Source of the DNA: Leptodactylus fallax
Taxonomy: Eukaryota; Chordata; Amphibia; Anura; Leptodactylidae
NCBI GenBank assembly: GCA_947044405.1
Contig: CAMRHE010000352.1
Coordinates: 930,001-994,000, forward strand
Length of the DNA stretch: 64,000 nt
Direction of reading: 5' to 3'
In this document: positions 1 to 9,900 of the stretch, piece by piece
Layout of the letters: the number at the start of each line of letters is the position of its first letter
How positions within the stretch are numbered: position 1 is the first letter of the stretch
Notes under the pieces: generated by a model
Databases searched by the model: none
Told to the model about the DNA's origin: nothing
The model's input: only the letters and a program-made list of their open reading frames with translations
Program-made: the position numbers and the translations under genes

Positions 1-192
1 CCATTTTTGGAGTTTTGTGTAAAATGATCAATGATTTGACTTTTTTTTCATTCTCTTTTGTGTTTTTTCATTGCAAGCAAAATAAATGAAGATATTATTA
101 CCGAAGCATTTGTGATTGCAATCATTTTCTGGAAGAAATTGAGTATTTTCTGACAGAATTGCAGTGGTGCCAATACTTTTGGCCAGCACTGT
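1..192 (+). mobile_element. Terminal end of a Tc1-like transposon (cut by window start)
   Basis: This segment is the reverse complement of the left ends of the two Tc1 copies at 18374 and 37155, including the outer repeat that ends GGCCAGCACTG just before a TA dinucleotide. In those copies this end lies downstream of a minus-strand transposase, so the transposase of the present copy should be on the plus strand to the left of the window. Only the inverted-repeat end is visible; no coding sequence remains here. Confidence 0.85.
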
Positions 193-199
193 ATCCTCT

Positions 200-700
200 G
201 CAATGCTGAACTCCTCTCATCACCCAGATCTTGAGGTTGAAAAATATCTAGAACTCATTTGACTCTCATCCCACTTTATAAAAATCTTATCCTATCCATA
301 TACCTGGGAAAAAGAATTCAAAGACACTTGGAGTCCTGAGGAATAGAATAAAGCATTGATATTAATGCATAAAACTCTCCAATGTAGCTCACATCTGGAG
401 GCTTCCGATAAGACAATTCTAAGATGGTATCTACCTCCTGTCTGACTTCACCATATTTTTACTTCGATATCTCCAACATGTTGGAGGAATTGCGATGGGC
501 ATGATCCCCTATTATCTTGTGTGCTTGTCCTAAAATTGCTATATATTGGCATGAAGTCTTTAATCTTCTGAATTCCTTTTTTGGAATTGAATTGATGGAA
601 AACCCTCATTTGGCCTTATAACTCCTAAATAGCTCTACTATACCTCCTCCATACAGAATATTAGCTTGCGAAACACTTACCATGGCAAAATGAATTATAA
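200..700 (+). pseudogene. Decayed L1/Tx1-type LINE ORF2 C-terminal fragment
   Basis: Conceptual translation between about 360 and 570 gives an RWYLPP stretch, then a CWRNC-like segment, then a region resembling the HIFW.CP motif near the C-terminus of L1/Tx1 ORF2. The same motif order occurs in the two better-preserved LINEs at 53-55 kb and 56.6-57.6 kb. Stops and frame changes interrupt it, so it is a relic. Ends are not defined. Confidence 0.45.
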
Positions 701-1015
701 CCAGACTTTGGAAACAATGTATTCCCCTCTCTTGTGCATGTACACTAATGCTAGAATTTTCAAGATTGAGGAATTAGAAGCAACAGTTTTACAAGAGGAA
801 TATGACATAGTGGGGATAAACTAGACGAGGGTGGACAATAGTTATGACTGTGCTGTTAATATCTAGGGGTACAGTCAGTTCAGAAAAGATCTGCTAAGTA
901 AGAGAGGGGTTTGCTTATAAGTAAAATCCTGCCCAAAGCCTGTCATGCAAGACGAAATCTGTGAGGAAAATTAACATGTAGAGTCCCTATGGTTGGAAAT
1001 TAAGGGAGGGATAAG
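701..1015. other. Non-coding interval
   Basis: A+T-rich sequence with no reading frame, RNA gene or repeat end that I can support. Confidence 0.5.
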
Positions 1016-1176
1016 ATTCTGCTGTGGTTGTGTGAGCCAAAGCCAAGAATGGCTATAAAGGGAATGGAAAATATATAGGAAGTGCTTATACTTCTACCTT
1101 CTTCTCAATCTACTCCTGGTTTTGGCTCAAAAAACCACAGCAAAATCTGCAACAACAAAAAAATCTGCGTTTCAGC
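1016..1176. repeat. Hairpin-forming dispersed repeat, copy 1
   Basis: Arms around GAGCCAAAGCCAAG and TTTTGGCTCAAAAAACC are inverted and separated by about 90 bp. The outer parts also pair (CTGCTGTGGTTG against CACAGCAAAATC). A second copy lies at 47320-47475 with the same arms and a different middle. This is typical of a foldback MITE; no transposase is attached and I could not define a target duplication. Confidence 0.6.
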
Positions 1177-1920
1177 AATATGGGGCCTCAACCTCAGAGA
1201 GGTTGTAATATAACACAATGTCAAGCAGAGGGGACTATAGCATCAGACCCCTGACCTAAAATTACTTGATATGCTGCATTCAGGGCCGGAGTCAGCCCCA
1301 AGTTTCTGAGGGAGCCCACTGGGCTGCTGGGTGCCGAATGCTTTTTGTTTTTTTTTGTTTTTTTTTTTAATAGGCCGTTACCTGCTGGAGTAACCCCAGC
1401 AGATAACGGGTCCTATTTACTTACCGATCCCCGCTACAGGAGCGAGGATCGGTAAGTAAGGCCAGAATCGCCAGGTGGTTTGGTTCAGACCAAATAGGTC
1501 CGAACCAAAACTGCTATTACAGTGGCGTAGCTAGCGAGGGTGAGGCTGCCCTGGGCCCACCCTGGGGCCGCCATTAATATATGTTTTTCTATTTACTAGA
1601 TCGGTGTCTGCAGTTAAAATGCATCCTGTCACCTAATTGTCTTGTAAACCACAAGCCACTTCAGGCTTGCGGTTTACAAGACGCTGAGACCGCAGACACT
1701 GGACGTCGGCTTCTCAGCACAGACGGGTGCGATGTCGTCACATCATCGCGCCTCCTTCGCTGAGAGGCAGGCGTACTATGCGTGGACAGGGAGGAGGCAG
1801 CGTCTCCATTCATCAAAGGATCGCAGGTAGGTGAGTATAACTTTCTTTTTTTGTTTTTTTGGCAGTTGCGGGTAATTTAATAGTATAAGGGGTTGTTAGG
1901 AGGGGGAATTATAAGTATAA

Positions 1921-2110
1921 GGGAGGATTTATTTATGGGCTATTAGAGGGCATTATGAATACAAGGGGGGTCATTTATATAAGGGCTATTAGGGGGCATT
2001 ATGAATACCGGGGGGGAGGTTATTTATATAGGGTCATTAGGGGGCATGATTTATATAAGGGGTCACTAGGGGGCATTATGAACATAAGGGGGTGGTCATT
2101 TATATAAGGT
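1921..2110. repeat. Degenerate tandem repeat
   Basis: Units of roughly 46 bp built on GGGGGCATTATGAA followed by a TCATTTATATAAGG segment recur three to four times, with G-runs of variable length. It lies inside the hAT-like element. Confidence 0.6.
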
Positions 2111-2243
2111 TTCCGTAGGTATAATTGACATGCTGCACGTATTTTTTCCACAATGTGTGGATGGGATTTGAAAGAATTGTAGGAACTGTAAAACGCAGTG
2201 TTCTTTTCCGCGGCATTTCTGCCATGTGAGGTCCGTCCTTAAG

Positions 2244-2560
2244 GAGTTTTCCAGCTTATTTTTATTGATGATCTATCCTCAAAATACATCATCAATAAGT
2301 GATCAGTGAATCCCCACTGATCAGCTGAATGAAGGGGCCATGGCGCCTGTTTATATCACACGCTGTCTGTTTATAGTGACCGTGTGATGTAATTCCAGTC
2401 TTGTCACATAGATGTGTATAGGACAAGGCTGTAGTTAGATTACATGGCCATTATGAAATGAATGACACTGTGTAAACAGAGAAGGGGTCACGGCACTTAC
2501 ACAGGTACCACGGTTCATTCAAACAGCTGATCCTGGGGTTCCCGGATATTGGAACCCCAC
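2244..2560. repeat. Possible MITE fragment
   Basis: It starts CTTAAGGAGTTTTCCAGC and contains the inverted pair GATGATCTATCC / ATACATCATCAATA, a layout resembling the repeat at 24541-24955. The right end cannot be fixed. Confidence 0.3.
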
Positions 2561-2814
2561 TAATTTTACCTTTTTTTACCGTTTAATTAGGAAACACATG
2601 GGGCATTATTAATAAGGAACACTATTTGAAGGGAGTACACAGGGAAGTTATTAATTTTAAGAATGCACTTGGGGGTCTTATTCATTATTGGAGGTTATAG
2701 TATACATTTTATAATTGGGGGTAGCAGCAAGATGGGTGTGCAGGTGAGGACAATGTGGGTCAGGTGCCTGGAAAAGTAAGGAGCCAAAGATGTATGTTAT
2801 GCTATGGGACAGTA

Positions 2815-3065
2815 TGCCGTTTGAAGGGGCCGCTATGGGGCATTATACTGTGTGAAAGGGCCACTGTAGGACATTATAATGTGTGGAGGGGCCGCTATGG
2901 GCCATTATGCTGTCTGGAGGGGCCACTATGGGACATTATGTCGTTTGGAGAGGTCACTATGGGACATTATGCTATGTGAAGGGGCTGCTATGTGTTTAAA
3001 TGGGGCGTTATACTGTGTGGAGGCCAGGAAAGGGGGCGGTATGCCATTGGGGGACCCAAGTCAAA
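2815..3065. repeat. Tandem repeat, about 31-34 bp unit
   Basis: About six units of the form GGGGCCRCTATGGGRCATTATG plus a short spacer. It is the source of the overlapping open frames in this interval, which are not genes. Confidence 0.7.
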
Positions 3066-3721
3066 AGTATGCTATGGGGCCCAGTCTTTGCCAGTTATGT
3101 CCCAGTATATATTTATTATACCCTGTCTGTGTATACTGTATATTTATATATGTATCTGTGGAGGCCAACTCAGTTTTTGCATTGAGCATTTCCATTAACA
3201 CAGATGAAAGCGTTCATTGCACTGTTAACAGAATGAGGCCCCAAATCAGCGGCAGATTATTCCCTCATTCTGCCTCCCGTTGAAAATAATTAGTGAAGGA
3301 CGCTGAAAAAAAAAAAGCGTCCTGCTGGATCTTGCCACGGATTCTGCAGCTGATTCGGAGGCCGCAGCTTGAGACTCCGCACTGATTAGACCCATTTATT
3401 TGGGCCTAATCAATGGTGGAAAGCTCTAAGGGCATGCTGGTGCTCTGTATCCACCACCGTGAGCCCGGGGGCAATAAATAAAGAGCAATCCGGGGCAGAT
3501 GTCTGCCTAAAATTACTCTTTACATTTTGATGTCTGAACAGGTTCTATCTACTTGTATGGAATGGACTGTATTACAGTACACTCCAGTAGGTCTGCCTCA
3601 GCAAAAAAAAAAAACAACCCATTTCGGTAGTTTTTTTGCTGCGGTGTGCATGGGTTGCTCCAAAAGGGGCCCACTGAGGCTCTGTTGCCCAAGGGCCCAC
3701 AAAAACCTGGAGCCGGCCCTG

Positions 3722-4181
3722 ACTGCATTATTCAAAAATAATAGTACATGAAATCAATAGGAAGTCCATACACAGAATACATAACCAATGTTACCTGACA
3801 AATATTCTTGAGAGCATAGTCCATATTAAGCGAGTAAACCATATACAGAATCACTTATGTATAATTCCATTATTTCATAAAGGTCCACGTGACACCATAT
3901 CTACTGGACTCAATAAATGTACGTGTATTACAACATACTGGAGTGCATTGTTTTCCTTCAATACTACTAAGGAGAGGGAGCCTATCACTGCACTCAAGCA
4001 GCAGCATTCTGTTTAATTATTCTCCAAGTAGTAAGCGGAACAGTTTCCAATGGAACAAATGGAGAAGTCAGCTAAGCATAATGAAGTAATTATTATGTGG
4101 GACTTCAATTAACCAATATAAATTGGGAAACAGAAACCTCTAAATCCAATAGAGGAAAAAAAAGTATTTGGGAATAATTAA
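3722..4181. other. Non-coding interval between hAT and retrovirus
   Basis: A+T-rich unique-looking sequence. No gene seen. It is the left-hand integration context of the endogenous retrovirus. Confidence 0.5.
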
Positions 4182-4185
4182 CCCA
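4182..4185. repeat. Target-site duplication CCCA, left copy
   Basis: CCCA abuts the TG of the 5' LTR; the same 4-mer follows the CA of the 3' LTR at 12418-12421. A 4-bp duplication is what gammaretroviral integrases commonly leave. Confidence 0.8.
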
Positions 4186-4630
4186 TGTGAGGGTTAAAAC
4201 ATAACTTGCACTATATTCTATATCACAGTATACAGAAAGCACAAGAGGGTGGAATGTTCTGTAAACAAGACTGCGTAGTTGATAAGGACAGACTTGGAGT
4301 CTGGGGGAGATATCAACAGTTCTGCCGATTTCAGCAGAACTAGTAGTCTTGGAAGAACATTTAGATAAGGTGAAAATGAAAACATCTGGGGTGATGGGTA
4401 AATGAACAAATTTGTGTGATAACGGAACTGGAAAGACCATATATGTATATTGATCACATGACTGTTATGCAATTGAGCTTGCTTTTAAAACTGTATTGAA
4501 CTACGTAATAAAGTAGAAACTGTTCATACACGGTACCTGTGTACGTCTTGTTTCCCGAGCGCTCGAAACTGGTTATCTATTTAATTAGGCTTACGGTGAC
4601 ATCCATCCCGGGGGAGATTAACCCCCGACA
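4186..4630 (+). repeat. 5' LTR of the endogenous retrovirus
   Basis: It begins TGTGAGGG and ends CCCCCGACA, giving TG...CA termini, length 445 bp. Its partner at 11973-12417 has equal length; mismatches are G4189/A11976 and A4356/G12143. AATAAA at 4507-4512 is a plausible polyadenylation signal, which would place the R/U5 boundary shortly downstream. No strong canonical TATA box is evident. Antisense open frames here are shadows repeated in both LTRs. Confidence 0.95.
4507..4512 (+). promoter_or_regulatory. Polyadenylation signal AATAAA in 5' LTR
   Basis: Exact AATAAA; the equivalent in the 3' LTR at 12294-12299 would be the functional one for viral transcripts. Confidence 0.6.
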
Positions 4631-4635
4631 GAAAT

Positions 4636-4653
4636 TGGCGACCAATGACGTGG
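4636..4653 (+). promoter_or_regulatory. Primer-binding site candidate
   Basis: Five bases after the LTR the sequence reads TGGCGACC, matching the expectation that a PBS starts TGG (complement of tRNA 3' CCA). The first eight bases would pair with the 3' end of some arginine tRNAs; the following bases fit less well, so the primer identity is tentative. Confidence 0.6.
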
Positions 4654-4756
4654 GGCCTCGAGATCGTCTGATGTGCAGCCGATAGAGAGCCGACCACTCA
4701 CCGATCGACTTGAGGACGGGACCAGAGGACCTCAGATAGATAAAAACAGTACTGTG

Positions 4757-4765
4757 AAGGTAAGC
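4757..4765 (+). promoter_or_regulatory. Candidate 5' splice donor in retroviral leader
   Basis: AAGGTAAGC matches the donor consensus (AAG|GTAAGC, cut after 4759). It precedes the leader reading frame and gag and would suit the spliced env messenger. No experimental support. Confidence 0.45.
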
Positions 4766-4850
4766 CTTTGATCTTGCCAATTAGTATATCTGAGGTTCCT
4801 GTGTGTCTATTCTCTGTATCGATGAGTGAGATAAGCTGCTGCATGCTTAT

Positions 4851-5036
4851 ATGACATCTCGATGCCAATTGTATAGTACGGAAGAACCTAAAAGGGACAT
4901 GTCACCTGTAAATGATATGGAAATTGTTTTCTTTGCTTTTTGTCTTGCCTGTCTATTGATGTTTGCATGTTACCTGTGTTATAAGATATATAAGGCTGCA
5001 AAGAATGGGGAACAGTTCTCTATTCTTAACCCCTAG
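4851..5036 (+). CDS. 61-residue membrane-protein reading frame in retroviral leader
   Basis: The frame encodes a polar N-terminus of about 22 residues, one hydrophobic segment (about residues 24-45, rich in Phe, Leu, Ala and Cys) and a basic-to-polar C-terminal tail of about 16 residues. It lies between the candidate splice donor and gag, inside the unspliced leader, and ends 385 bases before the gag ATG. I do not recognise a family. By topology it could be a small single-pass accessory protein, but a frame this short can arise by chance. It would be read as an upstream ORF on genomic RNA and removed from transcripts spliced at 4760. Conservation in related proviruses is the missing evidence. 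Confidence 0.4.
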   Translation: MTSRCQLYSTEEPKRDMSPVNDMEIVFFAFCLACLLMFACYLCYKIYKAAKNGEQFSILNP

Positions 5037-5421
5037 AGTTGCGGACAAGGTTCGGAACTGAGAAGCACTGAGTGATTGAAAAGTCCTTGTTTTGGAACAC
5101 TAGCCTCCAGCCGTGCCTGGACAGTCAAGGTCGAATGGGACCTGAGTAGTAGCATGAAGGACTTAGTAGAATCTGCGCGAAGTGCGTGTAGTGATTTGGG
5201 AGTGTTTTGGTAAGGGGACACAGGCAGAAAGTTGAGCCTGTGGAAGCCAATTGAGGCATTGCCCTGAGCACTACTCCTGAACTTGCACAAGTAGAGTAGT
5301 TCATAGAAGACAGAAGAGTCTGTCTGGGAGTTCTCACTAAGTAGTCATAAGTGACCCTCTATTGTCTAAAGGTTGCCCTAGAGGAGTGAGAGACTCATCG
5401 GCTGATTAGCTACCAGCCAAG

Positions 5422-5886
5422 ATGGGGAAGGGACCATCTAAGATATGGTACACCCCATGTGAACTAATAGAGATAGGGGAAGGGAAAGAAGTAGCCGCAC
5501 ATGTAAAGAAAATCTTAAAAAGAGCAGGAATACACAAAACTGGGTTGGTAGACAGTAAGTTTTGGGATCAGTGGAGATTGGACTATGCAGGACTGATTCA
5601 AGAAAATAAGCTGCAAGGAGGTATATATGCCCTGATCGAAGGAAGCAAGAAAATAGAGAATGGGGAATGGTCCCGAAAACAGGATAAACTAGGAAGGATG
5701 CTGTATATGCCTCCTTCAGAGGAATATAAAGGGAAGGGCCCCACCCAAACAGGACTCACCTCATCTCCTCCACCTTACAATCTGAAGGGGTGGACTTGTC
5801 AAACATGTAGTACCCAGCAACCGTGCTGGGGAGATCCATGCTCTGTATGTAATACCCCTCGTCCCAGGGGGGGTCTGTGGCCCTAA
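5422..5886 (+). CDS. gag: Retroviral Gag, N-terminal part (matrix, late domain, zinc finger)
   Basis: 154 codons. The start MGKGPS fits an N-myristoylation signal (Gly2, Ser6), as in matrix proteins. A PPPY late-domain motif at residues 116-119 would recruit NEDD4-family ubiquitin ligases for budding. Directly after it, W124, C126, C129, C140 and C143 form WxCX2CX10CX2C followed by NTPRP, the spacing of a RanBP2-type zinc finger. The frame then ends at TAA 5884-5886, just past a run of seven G (5867-5873). Frame 2 is open from 5786 and carries the rest of Gag, so the split looks like a one-base length change within the overlap of the two frames. Whether that is a real mutation, a sequencing error or a regulated shift cannot be told from one sequence. 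Confidence 0.8.
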   Translation: MGKGPSKIWYTPCELIEIGEGKEVAAHVKKILKRAGIHKTGLVDSKFWDQWRLDYAGLIQENKLQGGIYALIEGSKKIENGEWSRKQDKLGRMLYMPPSEEYKGKGPTQTGLTSSPPPYNLKGWTCQTCSTQQPCWGDPCSVCNTPRPRGGLWP

Positions 5887-5890
5887 AATA

Positions 5891-6931
5891 ATGCATGCAG
5901 ATTTACCTTTACCACCTCCGCCACCCCCAACACAGAAATTGTACCCAGTTGTCACTAGGTCACAGACAAAGAGAACTGTTAGCCGTACCCCCGCTAGTGG
6001 GACAACCGGGAGTGTATCTGGGGAAGAAGTAGAAGAAACAAAAGAGGAAGGGACACCTAGAAGGGGACGGACGGGTGAGGATGATATGATTACAACTACT
6101 TCAGTAGAATGGAGACCTTGGTCTCCTGGGGATCAGCTGTCTATGGCACAACAACTACCAGACCCACAGTTAGAACCCAGTGCTTTTCTTAGGAAAATGA
6201 GGATGATTCAGATGAACTATAGAGCTAGCTGGAAGGACTTAATGGCCATAATTCAGGTGAAATGTTCAGAGGGGTTGTTGAGTACGATAAATATTATTTC
6301 TAGATTTGATCGAAATATTCCCCTGAACACAGAATCCACAGATAGTGGAAAGGACTTTTTAGATAAATTGGAGTTGTGGTGTGAAAAACAAGCAGAAACC
6401 CGTCGTACAGCATTAACTACATGTAAAAGGGAGAAAGGTGAGGCAATAGAAGCTTATTATGGAAGACTTCTCACTAAAGCAGTAGATGCCGGGTGGGAGG
6501 AGCATGCATCTCGAGCCCTGAGAAACACCATGCTTTCTGAAGCATTCATGCAGGGAATAGGGGGCACCCTGGCAGAAAAGATAAGAGCTTGTACCCCGGA
6601 TTGGAGAAGTTCAAATCCTGATGATTTATTTGCTAAAGCAGTGGGGTTTTCCATAGATGAGAGGGAAAAGAAAGCAGCAGCACCAATTAAAGCTTATATA
6701 AACAATGGTGCAAGGTATCAGGGAAAGACAGGTCCCCGCCCTAGACAACAACAAGGACAGATGGAGACCAGAAAATGCTTCAATTGTGGGAGACCAGGAC
6801 ACTTAGCCAGGGATTGTCGGTGTCCCAAACAAAGGGACAACGATGGGCCCAGGCAACATAAGGGTGGTCCGCCCATGTCTGAGACAGAGAAAGACGAAGT
6901 TTTTTATCAAGCACAGGATGATACACAATGA
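5891..6931 (+). CDS. gag: Retroviral Gag, capsid-nucleocapsid part
   Basis: 346 codons from the first ATG, although frame 2 is already open from 5786, so this ATG is probably internal to Gag. A proline-rich start is followed by an acidic linker and then the capsid region. A KGEAIEAYYGRL segment (about residues 181-192) is placed like the major homology region. A CX2CX4HX4C zinc knuckle at 6776-6817 marks the nucleocapsid and would bind genomic RNA. The frame ends at a single UGA (6929-6931), after which pol continues in the same frame. As it stands this part lacks matrix and the myristoylation signal unless joined to the preceding frame. Confidence 0.88.
   Translation: MHADLPLPPPPPPTQKLYPVVTRSQTKRTVSRTPASGTTGSVSGEEVEETKEEGTPRRGRTGEDDMITTTSVEWRPWSPGDQLSMAQQLPDPQLEPSAFLRKMRMIQMNYRASWKDLMAIIQVKCSEGLLSTINIISRFDRNIPLNTESTDSGKDFLDKLELWCEKQAETRRTALTTCKREKGEAIEAYYGRLLTKAVDAGWEEHASRALRNTMLSEAFMQGIGGTLAEKIRACTPDWRSSNPDDLFAKAVGFSIDEREKKAAAPIKAYINNGARYQGKTGPRPRQQQGQMETRKCFNCGRPGHLARDCRCPKQRDNDGPRQHKGGPPMSETEKDEVFYQAQDDTQ
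6929..6931 (+). promoter_or_regulatory. In-frame UGA between gag and pol (candidate readthrough stop)
   Basis: Gag and pol are both in frame 2 with only this UGA between them, and no further stop follows until 10538. Gammaretroviruses make Gag-Pol by suppressing an in-frame stop (usually UAG, with a downstream pseudoknot). A GC-rich stretch begins a few bases downstream. UGA use is the point of interest. Confidence 0.65.
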
Positions 6932-6961
6932 AAGACAGGCTCTCCCGCCCCAGTATCCCTT

Positions 6962-9900
6962 TTGTCCTCACAGGATAGGGGAATTCAAATTTTTCAACCT
7001 GTATTGATTAATGGAAAGGAGGTGCCATTCTTGATAGATACTGGGGCAACAAAATCATGTGTAAGCAAACATGTTGCTAGTACACTTAAACTCCCACTCT
7101 CAGGAGATAGCCAGGTGGTCCAAGGGGTATCAGGGCTACCAGTCACCCTGGATCAAACTGATCCTGTAGAAACTTCATTTCAGGGTAGCAGAATACTCAC
7201 TAGGTATTTAGTCTCAGACACATCAGATAACATTCTTGGTACAGATGTGATGGGAGTATTAGGTTGTAACATCATGTTACATTCCTCAGGAGAAGCATTT
7301 GTAAAAGTCACACATACTAACCATGAGATTTTGTGTTTGTTATCTGCCGAGTTAAATACACCAAATTGTATTTTTGTCCTCACTGAAGAAGAAAATGTAC
7401 TGTTATCCCAAGTGCCAACAGCATTATGGGCAACTGGGAAAACAGACTTAGGTAAATTGGATGTACCCCCTGTTATGGTAACCCTGAAACCTGGTGCTCA
7501 GCCACCCAGGATTAAACAATATCCTCTGACCCATGCCCAAGAGGATGCCATAGCAGTAACAATAGTGGAATTAGTGAAAGCAGAGGCATTGAAGGAATGC
7601 ACTTCTGTAGCAAACACTCCTCTTTTCCCAGTGAAGAAAAAGGGCAAAAAGGGAGAACCAGACACATACCGTATGGTTCATGATCTTAGGGAATTGAATA
7701 AAGTAACGCTACTTGAAACCCCAGTGGTACCTAACCCACACACCTTGCTGTCAGCTGTCCCCACAGGTACCACCTGGTACAGTTGTATAGATCTTTCCAA
7801 TGCATATTTTTCTGTGCCTTTACACCCCGATTGCCAGTATTTGTTTGCATTTACATTTAGGGGTAAACAGTACACTTGGACAGTACTACCACAAGGGGCG
7901 CAAAACAGTCCTAACCAATTCACAAGGTGTCTCACACTTATTATGAGTACTTGGTATTTTCCACATGATGATGTTGTTCTGTTACAATATGTTGACGATC
8001 TTCTTCTTTGTGCTCCAGACAAACCAACCTGTGAAGCGGCGACCATCAGCCTGTTGTGTTTCCTCTACCAGAACGGCTGCAAGGCCAACAAGGACAAGTT
8101 GCAATTTTGCAAACAAAAAGTGGTGTTCCTGGGACACTGTCTCGGCCAGGGTACCAAGCACCTGTCAGATGAGAGGACCAAGGTGGTGAGAGACATGCAG
8201 GTGCCGACCTCTCATGCTCAGCTACGTACCTTCTTGGGATTGGTATCCTACTGTAGGCCATGGATCAGATCTGCATCTCTGACCATGCAACCTCTGTACG
8301 ATAGCCTCTCCTCAAAACCATTCAGCCTCACACCTGAGGCCTTGGATGCGTTTTACCAACTGAAGTTGCAGATAGTCAGTGCTCCGGCCCTAGGCCTACC
8401 TGACTATGGGAAACCTTTTCAGCTCTACGTGACTGAGATGATGGGACACGCAACTGCAGTCCTCACACAACAACACGGGGATAAGAAACGCCCCGTGGCC
8501 TATTACAGCTCAAGGTTAGATGCTGTGGCCAGGGGGACCCCCTCCTGTGTGCGTGTTGTCCTCTCAGTACAAGCGTTGCTTGAGAAAAGCTCAGACATTG
8601 TCCTAGATCATATACTGGTTGTGTATACACCTCATGACATCCATGCTATCCTCACACAGGTAGACAGACGTCACCTTTCTTTGGCACGGCAGTGCAAAAT
8701 GGAATTTGCTCTGCAGTCCTCCTCAAACATCTCTTTTCAACGCTGTTTAACTTTGAATCCTGCAACTCTTCTTCCTGTAGGAGTTCATGATTCAAAAGGG
8801 GGAGTGGAAGATGAGTTATTTTTAAATTCCCTCTCTGAAGAAGAACTGTTTGACAGCCAGCATGAACATGATTGTGTGGCTCTTATGTCACAGGAAACAG
8901 TGGGATTTGACCATGTCACGGATGTGCCGTTACAAAATCCTGATTATGAGATGTTTGTGGACGGCTCAAGGTATCTGACAGATGAAGGCAAATTTGTTAC
9001 AGGGTATGCTGTAGTCACTGAACATGACATCATAGTCCAGGAAGCTCTTCCACCACACATGTCAGCCCAAGAAGCTGAGCTTAAAGCCCTTATGGAGGCT
9101 TGTAAGATAGCCAAAGGTAGAACAGCTAACATATACACTGACTCCAGGTATGCTTTTGGCATTGCACATGATTATGGTCCAATATGGAGGGCAAGGAACT
9201 TCCTAACGGCCCAGGGCAAGCCAATTAAGAATGGAGATGTGGTAAGTCGACTGATGGAGGCCATACTGCTCCCAAAGCAGCTGGCAATTGTGAAAGTCAG
9301 AGCTCACGCAAAAGGAAGGGACCCTGAAAGCCGTGGAAATGAGAGAGCTGACACAGCAGCCAAGGCTGCAGCACTACTGGCGAGAAGGGGTCCCAACCAG
9401 GTGAGCAAAATGGACATTGACCTAGCAGACCCAAAAGGGCTGTACTCAAAGGTTACCAGTGTGGAAACTGAAAGATGGAAGAAAGCAGGTGCTACAGAAG
9501 GTGATGGTATGTGGAAAATGGGGGATCGATTATGTCTGCCCGCAGCAGTCTACCCCCAGATGGCTGGCTTGGCCCACGGTAAGGTGCATGCCTCTCAAAA
9601 TGCCATGGAGTCATTAGTGGGTAAATTATGGTTTGCCCCAGGTTTTGGAAGAGCTGCTAGTAACCACGTAAAAGCATGTCACATATGTGCTCTACACAAC
9701 CCAGGACAGGTAGTTAAAACACCCACCAAGTGTACACCAAAATCCCTGTACCCATTTCAGAGAGTACAGATAGATTACATACAGTTGCCTAAGTCTGGAA
9801 CATACGAGTATGTATTGGTCTGTGTGGATCTGTTTTCAGGATGGCCTGAGGCCTACCCTGTGAGCAAAGCAACCGCACAAGCAACTGCCAAGAAACTGAT

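Larger units (their letters stand above)
1281..3721. mobile_element. hAT-like DNA transposon, non-autonomous
   Basis: The left end reads CAGGGCCGGAGTC and the right end GGAGCCGGCCCTG, an inverted pair. The flanking 8-mers GCTGCATT (1273-1280) and ACTGCATT (3722-3729) agree at 7 of 8 positions, the size expected of a hAT target duplication. The same type of end occurs at 21618-26079 and 45615-52236. The interior holds tandem arrays and no transposase frame; the short open frames between 2755 and 3283 are products of the tandem repeat. Confidence 0.75.

Noticed and set aside
3527..4089. Short forward frames of 66-74 codons near the hAT right end
   Set aside because: Low complexity or transposon end sequence, with no homology.
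4105..4472. Antisense frames in the 5' LTR (also at 11958-12259)
   Set aside because: Repeated because the LTR is repeated; no start context or homology, and a strand opposite to the viral genes.
5033..5337. Antisense frames in the retroviral leader
   Set aside because: No recognisable domain and no expected antisense transcript; shadows of the leader.
5860..5890. Programmed ribosomal frameshift in gag
   Set aside because: A G-run is not a classical slippery heptamer and known frameshift sites join gag to pro/pol, not matrix to capsid; an indel or read error is simpler.
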